From Streptomyces chumphonensis (GTDB taxonomy: Bacteria; Actinomycetota; Actinomycetes; Streptomycetales; Streptomycetaceae), in the NCBI RefSeq assembly GCF_014779715.1, contig NZ_JACXYU010000016.1:55568-119567 (forward strand): a DNA stretch of 64,000 nt, written 5' to 3'. The stretch's first letter is position 1; each line of letters begins with the position of its first letter. The notes under the pieces are model-generated. The model worked only from the letters and a program-made list of their open reading frames with translations. It had not been told where the DNA came from and ran no database searches. Shown piece by piece: positions 1-8,620 of the stretch. The position numbers and the translations under genes are program-made.

Positions 1-315
1 GTCGGCCCAGGCGGCCAGTTCCTCGTCGTCGAAGGCGTTGTCCAGGGAGAGCATGCGCTGCCGGTGCGGGACGGCGGTGAACTCCGTCTCGTACCGGCCC
101 GCGACCTGCTGGGTGGGCGAGTCGGGCGTCCGCAGCTCGCTGTAGCGCTCCTCCAGCTCCTCCAGTGCCCGCAGCATCCGGTCGAACTCGCCGTCCGAGA
201 TGACCGGCGCGTCCTTCACGTAGTAGCGGAAGCGGTGTGCGTCCACCTCCTGGGCCAGGCGCAGGTGCTCCTCCCGCGCCTCGGCGGGCACTGTTGAGCG
301 CTCTTCGGCAGCCAC
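1..315 (-). CDS. ligA: NAD-dependent DNA ligase LigA, N-terminal part (runs off the left edge)
   Basis: LigA seals nicks in duplex DNA using NAD+. The 105 visible codons carry the N-terminal Ia region (RYYVKDAPVISDGEFD) and the MLSLDNAF motif at the start of the adenylation domain, both characteristic of bacterial LigA. The GTG start at 315 is preceded by GGGAGGA about 6 nt upstream. The catalytic lysine and all later domains lie outside the window. The next gene on the same strand ends 27 nt upstream of this start, so the two may be co-transcribed. Confidence 0.93.
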   Translation of the reverse strand, partial: MAAEERSTVPAEAREEHLRLAQEVDAHRFRYYVKDAPVISDGEFDRMLRALEELEERYSELRTPDSPTQQVAGRYETEFTAVPHRQRMLSLDNAFDDEELAAWAD

Positions 316-342
316 CGTCTCGTCCTCCCGTTACTCAGGCCG

Positions 343-1434
343 TCACTCTGGGTCGTTGGCCAGTGATCGCGCCGCCCGGACGCAGTGCTCCAGGGCGGCG
401 CGGGCGTAGCCCGGCGCGGCACCGGCGAGACCGCAGGCGGGAGTGATCACCACGGACTCCGCGAGGAGCCCGGGCGACAGCCCCAGCCTGCGCCACAGCG
501 ACCTGACACCCATGACGCTACCGGCCGGGTCCGACAATGCCCCGGCCGTCGTCCCCGCGCCCGGCACGACACCCGCGAAGAGCGCCGTGCCCGCCTCGGC
601 CGCCTCCCCGATCGCCTCGTCGTCACGTTCGGTGAGCAGTGCGGCGTCGAAGGAGACGCCGGCGACGCCCGCGCGCCGCAGCAGCGCGAAGGGCACGTCC
701 GGGGCGCAGGAGTGCACGACGACGGGGACGCCGTCCGCCGCCCGCACCAGGTCGGCCAGCGCGTCCCGCACGACGGCGCGGTCCACGGCCCGGTGGGTGC
801 GGTAGCCGCTGGCCGTGGGGACCCGGCCGGTGAGCACGGAGGTCAGGGCCGGCTCGTCGAGTTGGAGGACGGGGGCCGCGCCGGGCACCCGGCGGCGGAC
901 GTCCGCCAGGTGCGCGCGCACGCCCTCGGCGAGGGAGGCCGTCAGGTCGCGGCAGGCGCCCGCGTCGCCGAGCATCGCCTCGCCGGAGCGGCGTTCCAGG
1001 GACGCGGCCAGCGTCCAGGGGCCGGTCACGGCGAGCTTGAGCCCACCCGGGTAGCCCTGGGTGAACTCCTCCAGGGCGTCGAGGTCCTGGCCCAGCCACG
1101 CACGGGCCCGCCGGGTGTCGCGCCCCGGTCGGTCACTGATCCGCCAGCCGCTCGGCTCGACGTGCGCGTACAGCTCGACCAGCAGGCCGATCGTGCGCCC
1201 GATCATGTCCGCCCCGGGCCCCCGGGCGGGCAGCTCGGGCAGGTACGGCAGGTGGGTCGGCCCCTCCAGGGCCCCGACGACGGTCCGCGCGGCCTCCCGC
1301 GCGTCCTCCCCCGGCATCGACCCGACCCCGCTCGCCGCGCCCGACCCCCAGCGAAGCGGGCGGGTGCCGGTGGTGCCCGCCGACGGTGACGGTGCCGCCG
1401 CTGACCTTGACGTTGACGTATCGCTCTCACTCAC
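343..1434 (-). CDS. MetE-like cobalamin-independent methionine synthase family protein
   Basis: This 363-residue protein resembles the C-terminal half of MetE, the zinc-dependent barrel that moves a methyl group to homocysteine. A His-x-Cys motif (VVVHSCAPD, near residue 247) and a late cysteine (TPACGLAG, near residue 330) match zinc ligands of that family. The N-terminal MetE domain is absent, so it is a short stand-alone homologue and its real methyl donor and substrate are unknown. It lies 27 nt upstream of ligA on the same strand. The first 25 or so residues are Ser/Ala/Thr rich and probably disordered, so the start could lie slightly further in. Confidence 0.75.
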   Translation of the reverse strand: MSESDTSTSRSAAAPSPSAGTTGTRPLRWGSGAASGVGSMPGEDAREAARTVVGALEGPTHLPYLPELPARGPGADMIGRTIGLLVELYAHVEPSGWRISDRPGRDTRRARAWLGQDLDALEEFTQGYPGGLKLAVTGPWTLAASLERRSGEAMLGDAGACRDLTASLAEGVRAHLADVRRRVPGAAPVLQLDEPALTSVLTGRVPTASGYRTHRAVDRAVVRDALADLVRAADGVPVVVHSCAPDVPFALLRRAGVAGVSFDAALLTERDDEAIGEAAEAGTALFAGVVPGAGTTAGALSDPAGSVMGVRSLWRRLGLSPGLLAESVVITPACGLAGAAPGYARAALEHCVRAARSLANDPE

Positions 1435-1503
1435 AGCGGCAGCCTACGAGCGTCCCGGCCCGGGGCCGGCATCCGGTGCGGCGGACGGCCTCAGCCCGTG
1501 GCC

Positions 1504-2205
1504 TCAGCCGGTGGGACGGACGCTGAGGTCGGTGACCTCCGTGCCGCGCGGCAGGTCCAGGGCGGCCAGGACGGTGCGGGCGACGGACTCCGGCGTCATC
1601 CAGTCCTCGGCCCGGTACGCCTTCCCCTCCTGCCGGTGCACCTTCTCCTGCATGGGCGTCGCCGTCCGGCCCGGGTAGACGCTGCTCACCCGGACGCCGT
1701 GGGCGGCCTCCTCGCCGCGCAGCGCGTCGGCCAGCGCCTTCAGGCCGTGCTTGCTGGCGGCGTACGCGCTCCACTGCGGGTTGGCCCGCAGCCCGGCGCC
1801 GGAGTTGACGAACACGACGTGGCCGCGGGCCAGGCGGAGCTGCGGGAGCAGCAGGCGCGTCAGCTCGGCCGGCGCGACGAGGTTGGTGGCGAGCGTCGCC
1901 TGCCACACGCCGGGCGTCAGCTCGCCGACCTCGCCCAGGTCGCAGACGCCGGCGCTGTGGATCAGCGAGTCGAGCTCCCCGGGCAGCTCCTGGTGGCCGA
2001 ACGCCCAGGACAGCCGCTCCGGTTCGGCCAGGTCCCCGACGAGGGTGCGGACGGTGCCGCCCTTGCCGCCGAACCGTTCGGCCAGCCGGCGCGCCCGGCC
2101 GGCGTCCCGCGCCAGCAGCCACAGCTCGTCGCCGCGTGCGAGCAGTTCCCGTGCGACCTCGGCGCCGATGCCCGAACCGGAACCGGTGATCAGATGCGTA
2201 GCCAT
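1504..2205 (-). CDS. short-chain dehydrogenase/reductase (SDR)
   Basis: This 233-residue classical SDR has the cofactor-binding glycine motif near the N-terminus (TGSGSGIG), an Asn in the middle (TNLVAPAEL) and the active-site pair YAASK with an upstream Ser (NSGAG). Family members reduce or oxidise small carbonyl or alcohol substrates with NAD(P)H. The substrate cannot be read from the sequence. It is about 70 nt upstream of the MetE-like gene on the same strand and may be the first gene of a short leftward operon ending in ligA. Confidence 0.82.
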   Translation of the reverse strand: MATHLITGSGSGIGAEVARELLARGDELWLLARDAGRARRLAERFGGKGGTVRTLVGDLAEPERLSWAFGHQELPGELDSLIHSAGVCDLGEVGELTPGVWQATLATNLVAPAELTRLLLPQLRLARGHVVFVNSGAGLRANPQWSAYAASKHGLKALADALRGEEAAHGVRVSSVYPGRTATPMQEKVHRQEGKAYRAEDWMTPESVARTVLAALDLPRGTEVTDLSVRPTG

Positions 2206-2348
2206 GGCGCCAGCCTAGGGGCGCGGGGGGACGGGCAGGCGGGTGCCCCGATTGCCGTAGGCCGCCCGGTGCCCGGTGGCAGTCACTGCAAAAAATACGA
2301 CAATCACATACAAGGTTCCCGTACCACCACGAAAGCAGAGACACGTCC

Positions 2349-3368
2349 ATGGCCAACACGACGTCGTTCAGCACCCGAGACCTCGGCATAGACCTCGGTA
2401 CCGCCAACACCCTCGTGTACGCCCGCGGACGCGGTGTCGTACTCAACGAACCCTCCGTCGTGGCCGTCGACTCCCGGACCGGCCACGTGCTGGCCGTCGG
2501 GCACGAGGCGCGGCAGGCCGTCGGCCGGACGCCGGGCACCATCGTCGCGACCCGCCCCCTCAAGGGCGGCGTGGTCTCGGACTACGAGGCGGCGGAGGGC
2601 ATGCTGCGGCAGTTCATCGCCAAGGCGCGCCGCAGCCGCAGCCGGGCCCCCCGGATCGTGGTGTGCACCCCGAGCGGGGTGACGGGCGTCGAGCGCCGCG
2701 CCGTCCTGGAGGCGACATCCCGCGCCGGAGCACGCTCGGTCCACCTCATCGAGGAGCCGATGGCCGCGGCGATCGGGGCCGGGCTGCCGGTCTACGAGCC
2801 CTGCGGCTCCATGATCGTCGACATCGGCGCCGGCTCCACCGAGGTCGCGGTCATCTCCCTGGGCGGCATGGTCGTCGCCCGCCACTCCCGCATCGCGGGC
2901 GACGCGCTCGACGCGGCCATCGCGGCGTACGTCGAGAGGCAGCACACCATCGCGGTCGGGGAGCGCACGGCCGAGCAGATCAAGATGACGCTGGGCCGCG
3001 AGGAGCAGATCATGGTCCGCGGCCGCGACAAGGTCACCGGCATGCCGAAGACCGTGCAGCTCGGCTGCGAGGCGGTCCTGGAAGCCCTGGACGCGCCGAC
3101 GCAGTCCATCGTGGACGTCGTGTGCGGCACCTTCGACGCCTGCCCCGCCGAGCTGTACGGCGACATCATGGAGCGCGGCATCGTCCTGACCGGCGGTGGA
3201 GCCCTCCTGCACGGGCTGGACGAACGGCTCTCCCGCGAGACCGGCATGCCCGTCACCGTCGCCGACGACCCGATGGGCTGCGTCGCCGTCGGGACCGGCC
3301 GCTGCCTGGAGGACTTCACCCGGTTGGAGACCGCGTTCGCCGCTCCGGCCACCGTCGCGGTGGCGTAG
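2349..3368 (+). CDS. MreB/Mbl-like bacterial actin
   Basis: This 339-residue protein has the actin-fold ATP-binding elements in order: phosphate 1 (IDLGTANT, residues 12-19), phosphate 2 (DIGAGSTEVAV, about 158-168) and the adenosine motif (LTGGGALL, about 280). Length fits MreB/Mbl proteins. In Streptomyces these act in spore-wall synthesis, and genomes often carry several paralogues. It stands alone, away from mreCD, so it is more likely an Mbl-like paralogue than the mreB of the main operon. The 140 nt upstream contain an AT-richer stretch (TGCAAAAAATACG near 2286) that probably holds the promoter. Confidence 0.85.
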   Translation: MANTTSFSTRDLGIDLGTANTLVYARGRGVVLNEPSVVAVDSRTGHVLAVGHEARQAVGRTPGTIVATRPLKGGVVSDYEAAEGMLRQFIAKARRSRSRAPRIVVCTPSGVTGVERRAVLEATSRAGARSVHLIEEPMAAAIGAGLPVYEPCGSMIVDIGAGSTEVAVISLGGMVVARHSRIAGDALDAAIAAYVERQHTIAVGERTAEQIKMTLGREEQIMVRGRDKVTGMPKTVQLGCEAVLEALDAPTQSIVDVVCGTFDACPAELYGDIMERGIVLTGGGALLHGLDERLSRETGMPVTVADDPMGCVAVGTGRCLEDFTRLETAFAAPATVAVA

Positions 3369-3442
3369 GTCGCCCGCGTCCGGGTACCCGCACGCGACGG
3401 GAACACAGAACCCACCGAACCGGTAAGGAGCGAGGTCAAGGG

Positions 3443-3916
3443 ATGTACGCCGTCAAAAGCACGCTGCCCGATCAGGAGCTCAAGGTCGTCGGTGACGCCC
3501 TGCAGGGCGCCCTCGTCGACCTCGTCGACCTGTCGCTGGTGGCCAAGCAGATCCACTGGACCGTCGTGGGTCCGCGCTTCCGCACCATCCACCTCCAGCT
3601 CGACGACGTCGTCGACACCGCACGCCAGTACTCCGACACCGTCGCCGAGCGCGCCTCCGCCCTCGGCGTACCGCCGGACGGCCGGGTGGGGACCGTCTCC
3701 TCGCACAGCGGCATCGGCCACGTCGTGGACGGCTGGCAGCAGGACACCGACGCCGTCGCGACGATGACGGCCGCCCTCGGCACGGTCGTCGAACGCATGC
3801 GCGAGCGCATGACGGCCGTGGGCAAGGTCGACCCGGTGACCGAGGACATCTTCATCAGCGTCACCGGCGAGCTGGAGAAGCACCACTGGATGTTCCAGGC
3901 CGAACACAAACAGTGA
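3443..3916 (+). CDS. dps: Dps-family ferritin-like protein
   Basis: This 157-residue protein has the full inter-subunit ferroxidase set of Dps: His38, His50, Asp54, Asp65 and Glu69, with the same spacing as in E. coli Dps. Dps dodecamers oxidise and store iron and protect DNA during stress. ATG at 3443 follows AAGGAGCGAGG. It lies 74 nt downstream of the MreB-like gene and ends at a strong hairpin. The basic N-terminal DNA-binding tail of some Dps proteins is absent, so protection may act mainly through iron. Confidence 0.9.
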   Translation: MYAVKSTLPDQELKVVGDALQGALVDLVDLSLVAKQIHWTVVGPRFRTIHLQLDDVVDTARQYSDTVAERASALGVPPDGRVGTVSSHSGIGHVVDGWQQDTDAVATMTAALGTVVERMRERMTAVGKVDPVTEDIFISVTGELEKHHWMFQAEHKQ

Positions 3917-3952
3917 CGCGCGGGGGCGGCGAGGTGTCCGCTCCGCACGGAT

Positions 3953-3992
3953 GACGGAAGACCCCCGGCACGACGGCCGGGGGTCTTCCGTC
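3953..3992. terminator. perfect 17-bp hairpin after dps
   Basis: GACGGAAGACCCCCGGC (3953-3969) and its exact reverse complement (3976-3992) flank a 6-nt loop. There is no U-tract, as is common in Streptomyces. It ends the dps transcription unit. Confidence 0.85.
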
Positions 3993-4022
3993 GTCGGCGG
4001 CGCCCTGTGGTGGACTGGCGGC

Positions 4023-4571
4023 ATGTCGACCCGTGTGCTGTACCTGCTCGGCTGCGCGGCGCCGCCCGTGCGGTACATCGACCGGCCGGTCCGCACCGCC
4101 CAGGCCGAGGGGTGGGAGGTGTGCCTCGGGCTCACACCGACGGCGGCTGAGTGGCTGGAGGAGCGTCTTCCCGAGTTGGAGGACCTGACCGGGCACCCGG
4201 TGCGGCACCGGCAGCGGCGGCTGGGCACGCGGTCGCCCTGGCCGCCCGCGACCGTCTCCGTCATCGCCCCCGCCACGCTCAACACCGTCAACACCGTCGC
4301 GCTCGGACTCACTCCCACGTGGCTGTCCGGCCACGCCGTCGAGGCCGTCGGGATGGGGCGGCCCCTCGTCGTCCTGCCGTGCGTCAACAGCGCGTACGGC
4401 ACGCACCCGCAGTTCGCCCGATCGGTGGAGACGCTGCGCGGGGCGGGAGTGCGGGTGCTGCTGGGCGCGCCGGACGGCTTCGTGCCCCGCCCGCCCGGCC
4501 GGGGCGATGCCGAGGGGTATCCGTGGCACCTGGTGTCCGACGCCCTGCGCGAGGTGCCGCCCACCCGGTGA
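4023..4571 (+). CDS. flavoprotein-family protein (PPC-decarboxylase-like fold)
   Basis: This 182-residue protein resembles the flavoprotein family of CoaC/Dfp and UbiX-like enzymes, with an N-terminal Rossmann segment (VLYLLGCAAPP) and the motif APATLNTVNTVALG, which in the family binds FMN or substrate. Function beyond a probable FMN-dependent decarboxylase-like role cannot be assigned. ATG at 4023 is preferred because the earlier in-frame ATG at 3951 would place the start of translation inside the dps terminator hairpin. Confidence 0.65.
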   Translation: MSTRVLYLLGCAAPPVRYIDRPVRTAQAEGWEVCLGLTPTAAEWLEERLPELEDLTGHPVRHRQRRLGTRSPWPPATVSVIAPATLNTVNTVALGLTPTWLSGHAVEAVGMGRPLVVLPCVNSAYGTHPQFARSVETLRGAGVRVLLGAPDGFVPRPPGRGDAEGYPWHLVSDALREVPPTR

Positions 4572-4623
4572 GCGCTGGGGCGGGCCGCCCGACGCCACCC
4601 GGCCGGGGTCCTACGCTGGTGGC

Positions 4624-5247
4624 GTGATCACGTTGATGACGTACGGCGGTACGGCGGCGGCGGACGCGCCCGGTACCCGCACCGGTGGTGTCCCCCTGGC
4701 GGCCGCCGGGTTCGTCTGGCCGCACTGCGCGACCTGCGGGGGCGCGATGCAGTTCCTCGCCCAGATCCGGCTGGAGGATCTCGCGGGGGCGGGCCGTGGC
4801 CTCTTCGCCGTGTTCCTGTGCGCCAACGACCCCGGCCGGTGCGCGTCCTGGGCGCCGCGCTCGGGCGGCAACCGGGCGCTGGTGCTGCCCCCGCGAGCGC
4901 TGACGGCCGCCGCTCCCCCGGCGTCCGGACGCACCGGTCTGGGTGAGGTCAGTGCCGTGACGTACGTGGACGTCGACGCCGCCACGTACTTCGACGCCGC
5001 CACCGGCTGGGCCAAGTCCGAGGAGCGCTCGCCGCGCGAGGTGCTGGGCAAGCTGGGCGGGGAGCCCGAGTGGCTGCAGGGGGACGAGACGCCCCGCTGC
5101 ACGGGCTGCGAGGGCGTGATGACGCTGGTGGCACAGCTGGAGGAGGGCCACGACCACCGCACGGCGGCCGACTTCGGCGGCGGTGGCTCCGGGTACGGGT
5201 TCCTCTGCGCGCCGTGCGGCGAGGCCGTCTTCCTCTGGCAGGCGTAG
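4624..5247 (+). CDS. DUF1963 (YwqG-like) family protein with two CxxC pairs
   Basis: This roughly 207-residue cytoplasmic protein has two similar halves. Each has a CxxC pair (CATC and CTGC), a hydrophobic QFLAQI- or TLVAQL-type segment, and a closing Cys-containing strand (FLCANDPGRC; FLCAPCGEA). This layout is typical of DUF1963, whose function is unknown, and the Cys pairs suggest zinc binding. The GTG at 4624 is chosen because it sits close after the preceding gene; an ATG at 4636 is the alternative. It converges on ku. Confidence 0.6.
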   Translation: MITLMTYGGTAAADAPGTRTGGVPLAAAGFVWPHCATCGGAMQFLAQIRLEDLAGAGRGLFAVFLCANDPGRCASWAPRSGGNRALVLPPRALTAAAPPASGRTGLGEVSAVTYVDVDAATYFDAATGWAKSEERSPREVLGKLGGEPEWLQGDETPRCTGCEGVMTLVAQLEEGHDHRTAADFGGGGSGYGFLCAPCGEAVFLWQA

Positions 5248-5277
5248 GCCGGGCGCGCGCCGGGTGGTGGAGCCGGG

Positions 5278-6279
5278 TCAGGAGGCGCGCTTGCGCGTCG
5301 CCTTCTTGGCGGGCTGCTTCTTCGCCGTCTTCTTGGCGGTCGTCTTCTTCGCGGGCTCCTTGGCCGCCGACTTCTTCCCGGACGCGGTCTTCCCGGCCGT
5401 CGACTTCTTGGCCGGTGCCTTCTTGGCGGGTTGCTTCTTCGCACCGCCCTCCCCGGCCTCCTCGCGCTTGAGCGGGGTGACGGTGCCCGCCGCGCCGCCG
5501 CGGGCCTCCCGGGCCGCCGCGACGCTGCTCTCCAGGGCGGCCATCAGGTCGATGACCCGGCCGCCGCGCGGTTCGGCGGGTGCCTCGGCCGGTTCCCGGC
5601 CCTCCTGCTTGGCCTCGACGAGTTCCTCCACCGCCTCCCGGTAGTCGTCGTGCAGGTCCGCCCAGTCGAGGTCGCCGAGGGACTCCATCAGCGTCTCGGC
5701 CATGTCCAGTTCGGCGTCACGCACGGTGACGTCGGATGAGGGGGCGAGGCCGTCGGCGGAGCGGACCTCGTCGGGCCAGAGCATGGAGTGCAGGACGAGG
5801 GTGTCGTCCAGGGCACGCAGCAGCCCGAGGGACTCGCGGCCGCGCAGCGCGAACTTGGCGACGGCGACCTTCCCGCTGCGGCTCAGCGCCTCCCGCAGCA
5901 GCACGTAGGGCTTGGCGGCGGAGGTGGTCTCGGCGCTCATGTAGTAGGCGCGGTCGAGCTGGATGGGGTCGATCTCCTCGACGGGGATGAAGGAGAGGAT
6001 CTCGATGGTCCTGGCCGTGGGCAGCGGGAGGGAGGCCAGGTCCTCGTCGGTGAGGAGGACGGTCTCGCCGCTGTCGGCCTTGAAGCCCTTGCCGATCTCC
6101 TCCGGCGGGACCTCGATCTCCTCCAGCTCGCAGAACTTGCGGTAGCGGATGCGTCCGCCGCAGCCGTGTGCGGTGTGCACCTGGTGGAAGCTCACGGAGT
6201 GGCTCTCCGTCGCCCCGTAGAGCTGGATGGGGATGCTGACGAGGCCGAACGAGATCGAGCCCTTCCAGATGGACCGCAC
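5278..6279 (-). CDS. ku: Ku protein of bacterial non-homologous end joining
   Basis: This 333-residue Ku homodimer subunit binds double-strand DNA ends and recruits LigD. It begins with the conserved SIWKGSISFGLVSIP and contains the Ku barrel (RIRYRKFC, LPLPTARTIEILSF). It ends in a long Lys/Ala/Pro tail of repeated AKK units from about residue 280, the lysine-rich extension typical of streptomycete Ku. GTG at 6279 follows GAGGAG about 8 nt upstream. It is divergent from the LigD polymerase-domain gene across about 87 nt, so both probably share one control region. Confidence 0.95.
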   Translation of the reverse strand: MRSIWKGSISFGLVSIPIQLYGATESHSVSFHQVHTAHGCGGRIRYRKFCELEEIEVPPEEIGKGFKADSGETVLLTDEDLASLPLPTARTIEILSFIPVEEIDPIQLDRAYYMSAETTSAAKPYVLLREALSRSGKVAVAKFALRGRESLGLLRALDDTLVLHSMLWPDEVRSADGLAPSSDVTVRDAELDMAETLMESLGDLDWADLHDDYREAVEELVEAKQEGREPAEAPAEPRGGRVIDLMAALESSVAAAREARGGAAGTVTPLKREEAGEGGAKKQPAKKAPAKKSTAGKTASGKKSAAKEPAKKTTAKKTAKKQPAKKATRKRAS

Positions 6280-6366
6280 GTCACCACTCCTCGCCGGTCG
6301 CCGTCCGCTCTGACGCCCTCCGCACCTCTTGTGCGTTTGATGAGGTTCCCATGGGATTATCAGGTT

Positions 6367-7254
6367 ATGCCGCCGATGACGAACGTGGCGGGCCGACGGC
6401 TGGCCCTCAGCAACCTGGACAAGGTCCTCTACCCCGACGGCACCACCAAGGGCGAGCTGCTTCACCACTACGCCACCTGCGCCGACGTCCTCCTCCCCCA
6501 CCTCGCCGGACGTCCGGTCAGCTTCCTGCGCTACCCCGACGGCGTCAGCGCCGAGACGTTCTTCGCCAAGAACGTGCCGCCCGGCACGCCCGAGTGGGTG
6601 ACGGTGGCCGAGGTGCCGCGCTCCAGCCGCTCGACGGGCCGGCAGATCGTCATCGACGACCTGCCCTCCCTGATGTGGGCGGCCAACCTCGTCACCGAAC
6701 TGCACGTGCCGCAGTGGCACGCCGACGCTCCCGCGCAGGCCGACCGGCTCGTGCTCGACCTGGACCCCGGCGCTCCGGCCACCGTCGCGCAGTGCTGCAC
6801 GGTGGCCGCCTGGCTGCGGGAGCGGCTCGCCGCCGACGGGCTGGAGACCTGGCCCAAGACGTCCGGCGGCAAGGGGCTGCACCTCATGACCGCGCTGCGC
6901 CCCACGCCGTCCGAGGCGGTGAGCGCCTACGCCAAGCGCCTCGCCGCCGAGGCGGAGCGCGAGCTCACCGGTCTCGCGGTGCACCGCATGGACCGCAGCC
7001 TGCGCCCGGGGAAGGTGTTCATCGACCACGGCCAGAACAACGCGGCCAAGACCACCGCCGCTCCCTACACCGCGCGCGCCGCCCGCACCCCGACCGTCTC
7101 CACGCCGCTGACCTGGGAGGAGGTCGACGCCGGAAGCGAGGGCGCACCGCTCGTCCTGCGGATCGGCGATCTGCCGGAACGTGTCGGGACGCACGGGGAC
7201 CTCTTCGCACCCCTGCTGGACACGGCGCGGGCCCGCCCGCTGCCGACGCGCTGA
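6367..7254 (+). CDS. ligD: LigD-type primase-polymerase (PolDom) of end joining
   Basis: This 295-residue stand-alone polymerase domain fills gaps at broken ends. It has the archaeo-eukaryotic primase motifs: DLDPG with catalytic aspartates (about 138-142), SGGKGLHLM, and FIDHGQNNAAKTTAAPYTARA near the C-terminus. No ligase or nuclease domain is attached, so ligation must come from a separate gene. Split LigD functions are common in Streptomyces. ATG 6367 is used; ATG 6376 is a close alternative. It is paired divergently with ku. Confidence 0.9.
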   Translation: MPPMTNVAGRRLALSNLDKVLYPDGTTKGELLHHYATCADVLLPHLAGRPVSFLRYPDGVSAETFFAKNVPPGTPEWVTVAEVPRSSRSTGRQIVIDDLPSLMWAANLVTELHVPQWHADAPAQADRLVLDLDPGAPATVAQCCTVAAWLRERLAADGLETWPKTSGGKGLHLMTALRPTPSEAVSAYAKRLAAEAERELTGLAVHRMDRSLRPGKVFIDHGQNNAAKTTAAPYTARAARTPTVSTPLTWEEVDAGSEGAPLVLRIGDLPERVGTHGDLFAPLLDTARARPLPTR

Positions 7255-7269
7255 CGCCTCCCCCACGCG

Positions 7270-7309
7270 GGGGCATACCGCCCCGCCAGGCAGCGGGGTG
7301 GCATGCCCC
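7270..7309. terminator. hairpin after the LigD polymerase gene
   Basis: Arms 7270-7286 and 7293-7309 pair at 15 of 17 positions around a 6-nt loop. It lies 16 nt past the stop codon and just before the next promoter region. Confidence 0.65.
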
Positions 7310-7345
7310 GGACGGGTGACGGGGCCACCGTAGAATTGCCGCACC

Positions 7346-8515
7346 ATGGCCTACCTCGATCACGCCGCCACGACGCCCATGCTGCCCGAGGCGGTACGGG
7401 AGCTGAGTGCGCAGCTCACCGTCACCGGAAACGCCTCCTCCCTCCACGCGGCGGGGCGCCGGGCCCGCCGCACCGTGGAGGAGTCCAGAGAACGGGTGGC
7501 CGCCGCGCTCGGGGCCCGGCCCAGCGAGATCGTCTTCACCTCGGGCGGCACGGAGGCCGACAACCTCGCCGTCAAGGGCCTGTTCTGGGCCCGCCGCGCC
7601 GCCGACCCGCGCCGGACCCGCGTGCTGGCCAGCCCCGTCGAGCACCACGCGGTGCTGGACGCCGTGCACTGGCTGGCCGACCACGAGGGCGCCCGCGTGG
7701 AGTGGCTGCCCGTCGACGCCGTCGGCCGCGTCCACCCCGAGGCCCTGCGCGAAGCCCTCGCCCGCGATCCGCACGACGTGGCCCTCGCCACCGTCATGTG
7801 GGCCAACAACGAGATCGGCACCCTCCAGCCCGTGCCGGAGCTGGCGGCCGTGGCCGCCGAGGCGGGCGTGCCCCTGCACGCGGACGCCGTGCAGGCGCTC
7901 GGCCAGACCGCCGTCGACTTCGGCGCGACGGGCCTGGCCGCCATGGCCGTCAGCGGCCACAAGACCGGTGGCCCCTACGGCATCGGCGCCCTCGTGCTGG
8001 GCCGCGACCAGAGCCCCGAGCCGCTGCTGCACGGCGGCGGGCAGGAGCGCGACGTGCGTTCCGGGACGCTGGACGTGCCCGCCGTCGCCGCCTTCGCGGT
8101 CGCCGCCGAACACGCGGCGGCCCGGCACGCGGAGTTCGCCCGCGAGGTGGGCGCCCTGCGGGACGCGCTGGTCGAGGCCGTGCGGGCCGCCGTGCCCGAC
8201 GCCGTCCTGGGCGGCGACCCCGACCCGGCCGGCCGGCTGCCCGCCAACGCGCACTTCGCCTTCCCCGGCTGCGAGGGCGACTCCCTGCTGCTCCTGCTGG
8301 ACGCCCAGGGCATCGAGTGCTCGACCGGTTCCGCCTGCACGGCCGGGATCGCCCAGCCGAGCCACGTCGTGCTCGCCACCGGGGCGGACCCGGAGCTGGC
8401 CCGGGGCACGCTGCGCTTCTCCCTCGGGCACACCTCCACCGCGGCGGACGTCGCCGCGCTGGCGGAGGCCATCGGGCCCGCCGTGGCCCGCGCCCGCTCC
8501 GCCGGGCTGAGCTGA
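7346..8515 (+). CDS. cysteine desulfurase (NifS/IscS family)
   Basis: This 389-residue PLP enzyme removes sulfur from cysteine as an enzyme-bound persulfide. Visible features are YLDHAATTPM at the N-terminus, the PLP-lysine motif SGHKTGGPYGIGAL (about 203-216), and the persulfide-accepting loop STGSACTAG (about 330). The nearby mnmA gene is a plausible partner for sulfur transfer in tRNA 2-thiolation, a pairing seen in actinobacteria. ATG 7346 is the first start and gives the family N-terminus. Confidence 0.93.
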   Translation: MAYLDHAATTPMLPEAVRELSAQLTVTGNASSLHAAGRRARRTVEESRERVAAALGARPSEIVFTSGGTEADNLAVKGLFWARRAADPRRTRVLASPVEHHAVLDAVHWLADHEGARVEWLPVDAVGRVHPEALREALARDPHDVALATVMWANNEIGTLQPVPELAAVAAEAGVPLHADAVQALGQTAVDFGATGLAAMAVSGHKTGGPYGIGALVLGRDQSPEPLLHGGGQERDVRSGTLDVPAVAAFAVAAEHAAARHAEFAREVGALRDALVEAVRAAVPDAVLGGDPDPAGRLPANAHFAFPGCEGDSLLLLLDAQGIECSTGSACTAGIAQPSHVVLATGADPELARGTLRFSLGHTSTAADVAALAEAIGPAVARARSAGLS

Positions 8516-8520
8516 CGCCG

Positions 8521-8548
8521 CCCGGTGGGCGGGGGCGCGCCCACCGGG
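8521..8548. terminator. perfect 11-bp hairpin after the cysteine desulfurase
   Basis: CCCGGTGGGCG (8521-8531) pairs exactly with 8538-8548 around a 6-nt GC loop, 5 nt past the stop codon. Confidence 0.8.
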
Positions 8549-8620
8549 TGTGTTACGGGAGTGATCTCCTGGGGTAGGCGGGTCGAAGGCAGGCCCGCTG
8601 TCCAGTCCGAAGGGAAGCGC

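Noticed and set aside
3951..4022. Upstream in-frame ATG for the flavoprotein-family gene
   Set aside because: It lies inside the dps terminator hairpin; ATG 4023 gives the normal family N-terminus.
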